A stretch of DNA of 64,000 nt from the NCBI RefSeq assembly GCF_030813795.1, contig NZ_JAUSUX010000004.1:62001-126000 (forward strand), in the 5' to 3' direction. Both the position numbers and the translations under genes were made by a program. Positions within the stretch are counted from its first letter, which is position 1, and each line of letters opens with the position of its first letter. This DNA is from Desulfofundulus luciae (lineage in GTDB: Bacteria > Bacillota > Desulfotomaculia > Desulfotomaculales > Desulfovirgulaceae). This document shows, in pieces, positions 59,669 through 64,000 of the stretch. The notes below the pieces were generated by a model that was not told the DNA's origin, searched no databases, and saw only the letters and a program-made list of their open reading frames with translations.

Positions 59669-60763
59669 TTACCTCTTGACTACCTGGTAGCCGGCCTGTC
59701 TCAAGATATTCGCTGCTTCGTCCTGTTCGGTGGCGGTGGCGAAGGCCAGGCGTATGGAGCCCCCTTCCCCCTCCCGCACCCGGAGGATTTCGATGTCGCT
59801 AATGTTGATGCCCGCATCTCCTAAGAGGCCGGCTATTTTAGCAATCATACCCGGGCGGTCGGGAACCCCTACCACTATTTCATGCATGGCCCCCAGATAT
59901 CCCCGCATGCGGGCGGGGACTTTTTTACGCACCCGGCTGGCCCGTTCTAAAAGGGCGAGGATTTTTTCGCCGTCACCATTTTTGATTACTTCTTCCAGTT
60001 GATCCAGTTGCCGGCGAAAGACGGCCAGCACCCCGGCAACGGCCGGTGTGTTCGAGAGAAAAATATCCCGCCACATCAGGGGATTGCCGGCGGCCACCCG
60101 GGTGGTGTCCCGGAACCCCCCGGCACCCAGGGGGAGAAATGCTTCTCCCCCCGGCAAATCCACCAGGGTATTCACCAGGGCCACCGCCACCAGGTGGGGC
60201 AGGTGGCTGACGGCAGCCACGGCCCGGTCGTGTTCTGCAGGGGTCATTTCCACCACCTGAGCTCCCACCCCGGCGGCCAGTGCCCTTACCCGTTCCAGGG
60301 CCGGCGGAGGCGTGTCCGGGAGGGGGGTGATGATGTAAAAGGCGTTTTCAAAAAGGTAGGGATCCGCCCCGGCCATGCCCGTATATTCCGAGCCAGCCAT
60401 GGGGTGGCCGCCCACAAACCAGGCTCCCGGGGGCATTATTTCCGCCGCCCGGGTGCAGACTACCGCCTTGGTGCTGCCCACATCGGTGACCACCGTACCC
60501 GGCGAAAGACGTGATTTCAGCCGGGTCAGGACGGACAGGGTTTCACCCACCGGTGTGGCCAGGATGACCAGTTCCGATCCGGATACCGCTTCCGCGGCAT
60601 CAAACGACGCTTCGTGTATGGCCCCTGATTCCCGGGCCAGGCGAAGGTTTTCCGGGTTTTTATCCACCCCTACCACCCGGCGGGCCAGGGAGCGGCGGCG
60701 CAAGGCCAGCCCCAGAGAGCCGCCTATTAAACCCACGCCGATGATGGTCACCCGGTTAAACAT
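59669..60763 (-). CDS. tyrA: prephenate dehydrogenase with ACT domain
   Basis: A 364-residue enzyme of tyrosine synthesis: [20 protein letters not shown] (NAD site), [30 protein letters not shown] (catalytic His) and [20 protein letters not shown]. Residues from about 293 form an ACT domain ([20 protein letters not shown]), suggesting feedback by tyrosine. Its start overlaps the aroF end by 8 bases, so the two are co-translated. Confidence 0.96.
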   Translation of the reverse strand: MFNRVTIIGVGLIGGSLGLALRRRSLARRVVGVDKNPENLRLARESGAIHEASFDAAEAVSGSELVILATPVGETLSVLTRLKSRLSPGTVVTDVGSTKAVVCTRAAEIMPPGAWFVGGHPMAGSEYTGMAGADPYLFENAFYIITPLPDTPPPALERVRALAAGVGAQVVEMTPAEHDRAVAAVSHLPHLVAVALVNTLVDLPGGEAFLPLGAGGFRDTTRVAAGNPLMWRDIFLSNTPAVAGVLAVFRRQLDQLEEVIKNGDGEKILALLERASRVRKKVPARMRGYLGAMHEIVVGVPDRPGMIAKIAGLLGDAGINISDIEILRVREGEGGSIRLAFATATEQDEAANILRQAGYQVVKR

Positions 60764-61790
60764 TAGCAGATCCCCCGGCCAGATGGCGGTTTACGGCCCG
60801 GGCTACACTGTGTAATTCCTTCATCATGTGGGCAAAATTTTCCGGGGTTAAAGACTGCGGGCCGTCGCACAGGGCTTCCGCCGGGTTGGGGTGCACCTCG
60901 ACCAGCAGGCCATCGGCACCGGCGGCGACCGCCGCCCGGGCCATGGTGGGCACAAACCGCCATTTACCGACGCCGTGGCTGGGGTCTACCACCACCGGCA
61001 GGTGGCTTAAGTATTTGACCACCGGCACGGCGGTAAGATCCAGAGTGTTGCGGGTGTAGTTTTCAAAGGTGCGGATGCCCCGCTCGCACAGGATCACCCG
61101 ATGGTTGCCCCCGGACATAATGTATTCTGCCGCCATCAGCCACTCTTCAATGGTGCATGAAAGGCCGCGTTTTAAAAGAACAGGTTTATCGACCCGGGCT
61201 ACTTCCCGCAGGAGGAAGAAATTTTGCATGTTCCGGGCACCGATTTGCAAAATGTCGGCGTATTCCGCCACCAGGGGCAGGGTGCGTACATCCATTACTT
61301 CCGTGACTATTTTTAACCCGGTTAGTTCCCGGGCTTCGGCCAGAAGCTTCAAACCCTCCTCTTCCAGCCCCTGAAAGGAATAGGGGGAAGTACGGGGCTT
61401 ATAAGCCCCCCCTCGTAAAATGGTAGCCCCGGCGGCTTTCACCTGCCGGGCCGCCTCCAGCAACTGTTCCCGGCTTTCCACCGCACAGGGTCCGGCCATC
61501 ACATGGATCTCTTCCCCTCCGATGGCCAGATCCCCCACCATGACCACGCTGTCTTCCGGATGAAAGGCCCGGCTGGCCAGCTTGTATGGTTGGAGCACCG
61601 GCATTACCTTTTCCACGCCGGGCATGGCTTCCAGGGCCATGTCCTCCAGGCGGGTGCGGTCGCCAATGATCCCGATGATGGTCCGCTCTACCCCCTGGGA
61701 GAGGTGTGTTTCAAAGCCGTTTTTTTTGAGCCGCGCTATTACCGCTTCTACCTGCTCCCCGGTTGCTTCCTTTTGCATGACGATAATCAT
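60756..61790 (-). CDS. aroF: 3-deoxy-7-phosphoheptulonate synthase, type I-beta, with N-terminal domain
   Basis: The first enzyme of the shikimate path, 344 residues. An N-terminal ferredoxin-fold regulatory domain ([20 protein letters not shown] to about residue 85) precedes the TIM-barrel with [68 protein letters not shown] and [11 protein letters not shown]. The N-terminal domain likely mediates feedback inhibition. Its upstream leader may be an attenuator (61846-61894). tyrA follows with overlap. A second aroF lies 420 bases upstream. Confidence 0.96.
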   Translation of the reverse strand: MIIVMQKEATGEQVEAVIARLKKNGFETHLSQGVERTIIGIIGDRTRLEDMALEAMPGVEKVMPVLQPYKLASRAFHPEDSVVMVGDLAIGGEEIHVMAGPCAVESREQLLEAARQVKAAGATILRGGAYKPRTSPYSFQGLEEEGLKLLAEARELTGLKIVTEVMDVRTLPLVAEYADILQIGARNMQNFFLLREVARVDKPVLLKRGLSCTIEEWLMAAEYIMSGGNHRVILCERGIRTFENYTRNTLDLTAVPVVKYLSHLPVVVDPSHGVGKWRFVPTMARAAVAAGADGLLVEVHPNPAEALCDGPQSLTPENFAHMMKELHSVARAVNRHLAGGSANV

Positions 61791-61845
61791 TTTTTTACCT
61801 CCCGTACTGTCCGTACTGCCGTTATTTTACCCGTAAAACCAAACA

Positions 61846-61894
61846 GGGCACCCTTTTAAGGAGGTGCCCGCAGGGCCAAAAATACATAGACCAT
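61846..61894 (-). promoter_or_regulatory. candidate leader peptide and attenuator for aroF-tyrA
   Basis: A 12-codon frame starts at an ATG (61894) with GGGGAGGG just upstream and reads MVYVFLALRAPP, carrying Tyr and Phe codons. Its stop lies within the hairpin GGGCACC / GGTGCCC (61846-61852, 61863-61869), after which the minus strand is T-rich (TGTTTGGTTTT). This is the arrangement of an amino-acid attenuator. There are only two aromatic codons and no clear alternative antiterminator, so the assignment is tentative. Confidence 0.4.
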
Positions 61895-62019
61895 CCCTCC
61901 CCTACCGTACTACCATCCTGCAACCATAACACAATTTTATCTTAGCATGTGTCACCATTGCTGGCAACGCCTTTTATAGTGGTGTTCGTTTCAAAATTGT
62001 GCAGGTAACTCTGTACTCG

Positions 62020-62172
62020 CCTGCCGTTTTGCACGCGCTCGCTACGTTCCCCAGCACTCACCCAGCACTCACCGGTTCCAGGCATTTGCGCAGCAACTAA
62101 GCCACATATAGTTAGCAGTATTACTATCAGAGAACCCGGTTACGGTCGCTCGCTTCGTGCAAAACAGCGGCC
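62020..62172. repeat. non-coding inverted-repeat element, copy 2
   Basis: This stretch in the 418-base gap between the two aroF genes repeats the ends of the element at 50572-50837: CCTGCCGTTTTGCACGCGCT and CGCTCGCTTCGTGCAAAACA, inverted to each other. CCCAGCACTCA appears twice in tandem inside. The interior is shorter than in copy 1 and lacks its long hairpin. No gene is present in the gap apart from the attenuator-like leader nearer aroF. Confidence 0.8.
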
Positions 62173-62208
62173 ATCTTATCCGCTGTAAGTTATGGTAGCT
62201 CTGTTTTT

Positions 62209-63030
62209 TTAGGACAGCCTGCGTCCGAGGCTTTCAGCCAGGGGGCGCAGCTCTGCCATAAGCCGCCCCAGTTGTTCGGGGAGCAGAGACTGGGGGCCGT
62301 CGGAAAGTGCCTCTTGAGGGCAGGGATGGACTTCCAGCATTAACCCGTCGGCTCCCGCCGCTACCGCCGCCCGGGCCACCGGGGCCACCAGGGAGCGGCG
62401 TCCCGTGCCGTGGCTGGGATCGGCAATTACAGGCAGGTGGGAAAGCTCCTTAACGGCAGGGATGGCGTTTATATCCAGGGTGTTCCGGGTATAGGTTTCA
62501 AAGGTGCGGATGCCACGCTCGCACAGGATCACCCTGTGGTTGCCCCCGGCCAGAATATATTCCGCAGCCAGCAGCCACTCCTCGATGGTGGCGGCGAACC
62601 CTCTTTTGAGCAGCACGGGATGCTGAACCCGCCCGACTTCCCGCAACAGGTCGAAGTTTTGCATATTGCGGCTGCCGATCTGGAGAATATCGGTGTATTT
62701 CAAGACCATGTCCAGGTAGCGCACGTCGGTGACCTCGGTGACCACGGGCAGACCGGTCAGTTCCCGGGCCCGGGCCAGAATACGCAGGCCTTCTTCTCCC
62801 AGTCCCCTGAAGGAATAGGGAGAGGTGCGGGGTTTAAAAGCCCCGCCCCTCAAGATATGTACCCCCATCTCCTTGAGGGTCCTGGCCAGCCCCAGCATCT
62901 GCTCTTCACTCTCTACGGCACAGGGGCCGGCAATAATTACTACCTGGCCGTCTCCGAGGCGGCAGGTTTTTAGATCAATCACCGTGTTTTGCGGCTGGTG
63001 TTCCCGGCCAGCCAGTTCATAGGCAGGCAA
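62209..63030 (-). CDS. aroF: 3-deoxy-7-phosphoheptulonate synthase, short paralogue
   Basis: A 273-residue DAHP synthase consisting of the catalytic barrel alone: [70 protein letters not shown] and [14 protein letters not shown]. It lacks the N-terminal regulatory domain of the neighbouring aroF, so it may be unregulated or differently regulated. It follows trpA by about 30 bases and is probably read with the trp genes. Confidence 0.95.
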   Translation of the reverse strand: MPAYELAGREHQPQNTVIDLKTCRLGDGQVVIIAGPCAVESEEQMLGLARTLKEMGVHILRGGAFKPRTSPYSFRGLGEEGLRILARARELTGLPVVTEVTDVRYLDMVLKYTDILQIGSRNMQNFDLLREVGRVQHPVLLKRGFAATIEEWLLAAEYILAGGNHRVILCERGIRTFETYTRNTLDINAIPAVKELSHLPVIADPSHGTGRRSLVAPVARAAVAAGADGLMLEVHPCPQEALSDGPQSLLPEQLGRLMAELRPLAESLGRRLS

Positions 63031-63060
63031 GGTGCGTACCTCCTTAACAACCTTTGAACA

Positions 63061-63867
63061 TCAGGCACACTTTTCGATAGCAGACTTGATATCCTTAACC
63101 AGGGCGGCCACCGCCGGAGCGGGATCACCCGTACCCGCCCGGGCCACCAGGTCGACGATGGCGCTGCCCACCACCATGGCATCACAGTACGGTGCCACCG
63201 CGGCAGCCTGCACCGGGCCGGCAATGCCGAAGCCAATGGCGCAGGGAAGCTGTATGTGCCGGCGCACCCTCCGCATGAATTTCGCCAGGTCGGTGTGGAT
63301 CTCCTCCCGGGCACCGGTTACTCCGGTAACCGAAACGCAGTAGACAAAGCCCCGGGCCGCGGGAGCCATGGCGGCCAGCCTTTTTTCGGTGGTGGTAGGA
63401 GCCACCAGGGGTATGAGGGCGAGTCCGTAATGATCGGTATGCCCCAGCAATTCTCCGCTCTCTTCAAAGGGCAGGTCGGGCACGATCAGGCCGTCTATCC
63501 CGGCCCCGGCGGCGTCCCGGGCAAAATCTTCCAAACCATACTGGTAAACGGGATTGTAGTAGGTCATCAGGATTAAAGGAACACCTGTGTTTTGCCGGAT
63601 ACCGGCGCACGTGCGGATGATGTCCCTAACCCGCACGCCATTGGCCAGGGCCCGGGCGGAGGCCTTCTGGATAACCGGGCCGTCGGCTACAGGATCCGAA
63701 AAGGGGATGCCCACTTCCACCAGGTCGGCCCCGGCCTCTGCCATGGTTCTGACCAGCCTGGCGGTTGTATCCAGATCCGGGTCCCCGGCGGTAATATAGG
63801 TGATCAACCCCTTTTTCCCTTCTTGAGCCAGGGCGGAAAAACGTTGGGTGATACGGTTTCCTTTCAT
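63061..63867 (-). CDS. trpA: tryptophan synthase alpha chain
   Basis: A 268-residue TIM barrel cleaving indole-3-glycerol phosphate. The catalytic Glu and Asp are in ADLVEVGIPFSDPVADGPVI and TAGDPDLDTTARLV. The phosphate site is GFGIAGPVQAAAVAPYCDAM followed by VVGSAIVDLVARAG. Its start lies three bases after the trpB stop, as in other trpBA operons, and the short aroF follows. The alpha chain pairs with TrpB, whose 3' end is at the window edge. Confidence 0.97.
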   Translation of the reverse strand: MKGNRITQRFSALAQEGKKGLITYITAGDPDLDTTARLVRTMAEAGADLVEVGIPFSDPVADGPVIQKASARALANGVRVRDIIRTCAGIRQNTGVPLILMTYYNPVYQYGLEDFARDAAGAGIDGLIVPDLPFEESGELLGHTDHYGLALIPLVAPTTTEKRLAAMAPAARGFVYCVSVTGVTGAREEIHTDLAKFMRRVRRHIQLPCAIGFGIAGPVQAAAVAPYCDAMVVGSAIVDLVARAGTGDPAPAVAALVKDIKSAIEKCA

Positions 63868-63870
63868 ATT

Positions 63871-64000
63871 TTAGCCCTCCCCTCCCAGGGCGCGGGCTAC
63901 AGTTTGCACATCCTTGTCCCCCCGGCCGGAAAGGTTTACCACGATGATGGCTTCTTGAGGCATTTCCCCGGCCATCTTCACTGCCTGGGCCAGGGCATGG
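63871..64000 (-). CDS. trpB: tryptophan synthase beta chain, 3' end only
   Basis: The last 42 or so codons are present and enter from the right edge: [20 protein letters not shown] then [20 protein letters not shown]. The NLSGRGDKD motif is diagnostic for the TrpB C-terminus, which condenses indole and serine with pyridoxal phosphate. The stop lies three bases before the trpA ATG. Confidence 0.95.
   Translation of the reverse strand, partial: HALAQAVKMAGEMPQEAIIVVNLSGRGDKDVQTVARALGGEG

Overview
The window looks like the chromosome of a motile, endospore-forming, fairly high-GC Clostridia member, probably Peptococcaceae of the Desulfotomaculum / Pelotomaculum type. This rests on the sporulation genes spoIVA, spoIIP and YIEGIA, the IspH-RpsA fusion, the CsrA/FliW flagellin control module and sigma-28-like promoters. 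The genus is inferred, not proven.

Layout. (1) 0-15 kb is motility and chemotaxis: a DUF115 flagellin-modification protein, flagellin, csrA, fliW, fliD, fliS, a FliT/FlgN-like protein, flaG, cheB, cheA, cheW, motA and motB. A VapBC-like toxin-antitoxin pair sits between fliW and fliD, and a Uma2 nuclease gene lies beside flaG. (2) 15-20.5 kb carries the dTDP-rhamnose genes (rfbB, rfbD, rfbC, rfbA), a CpsB/YwqE-type tyrosine phosphatase and a galE whose 5' part was lost at an IS3-family insertion. (3) 20.5-36.6 kb is an eroded accessory zone. It holds an IS3 element with a programmed-frameshift signal and a large palindrome, an IS21 istA fossil, an Rpn nuclease with a probable intragenic small product, a broken murJ, and a three-gene SIR2-like / middle component / SMC-type ABC ATPase cassette set between two truncated genes, one of them an O-antigen ligase. 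Further along are a second VapBC pair, an SLH protein, a chemoreceptor, decayed HicA/HicB, XRE-regulator and integrase remnants, and tRNA-Val(CAC). (4) 36.8-54 kb is housekeeping and sporulation: comB, an AarF/UbiB kinase, a c-di-AMP riboswitch ahead of a LysM/SleB hydrolase, thrB-hom, spoIVA, a LysM-NlpC/P60 hydrolase, gpsA, plsY, der, a DUF512 radical-SAM protein, YIEGIA, spoIIP and a DUF1614 membrane protein. (5) 54-64 kb holds ispH-rpsA, plsC, cmk and the aromatic amino acid genes aroA, tyrA, two aroF paralogues, trpA and trpB (partial).

How the genes work together. FliW, CsrA and flagellin form a partner-switching circuit, and the flagellin leader carries two GGA elements placed like the CsrA sites known in Bacillus. 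The same sigma-28-like motif precedes fliD and a distant chemoreceptor gene. The polysaccharide genes around the accessory zone look like pieces of one former surface-polysaccharide locus broken by insertions and deletions.

The strongest candidates for new biology are the ABC-3C-like cassette with its decapitated SIR2 gene, the intragenic start inside rpn, families of non-coding inverted-repeat elements (59136-59657 with partial relatives near fliS; 50572-50837 and 62020-62172), a structured fliS leader, an attenuator-like leader ahead of aroF, a 26-residue membrane peptide gene, and an SLH protein with a VYxx-repeat N-terminus. All identifications come from reading the sequence; no database search was run.
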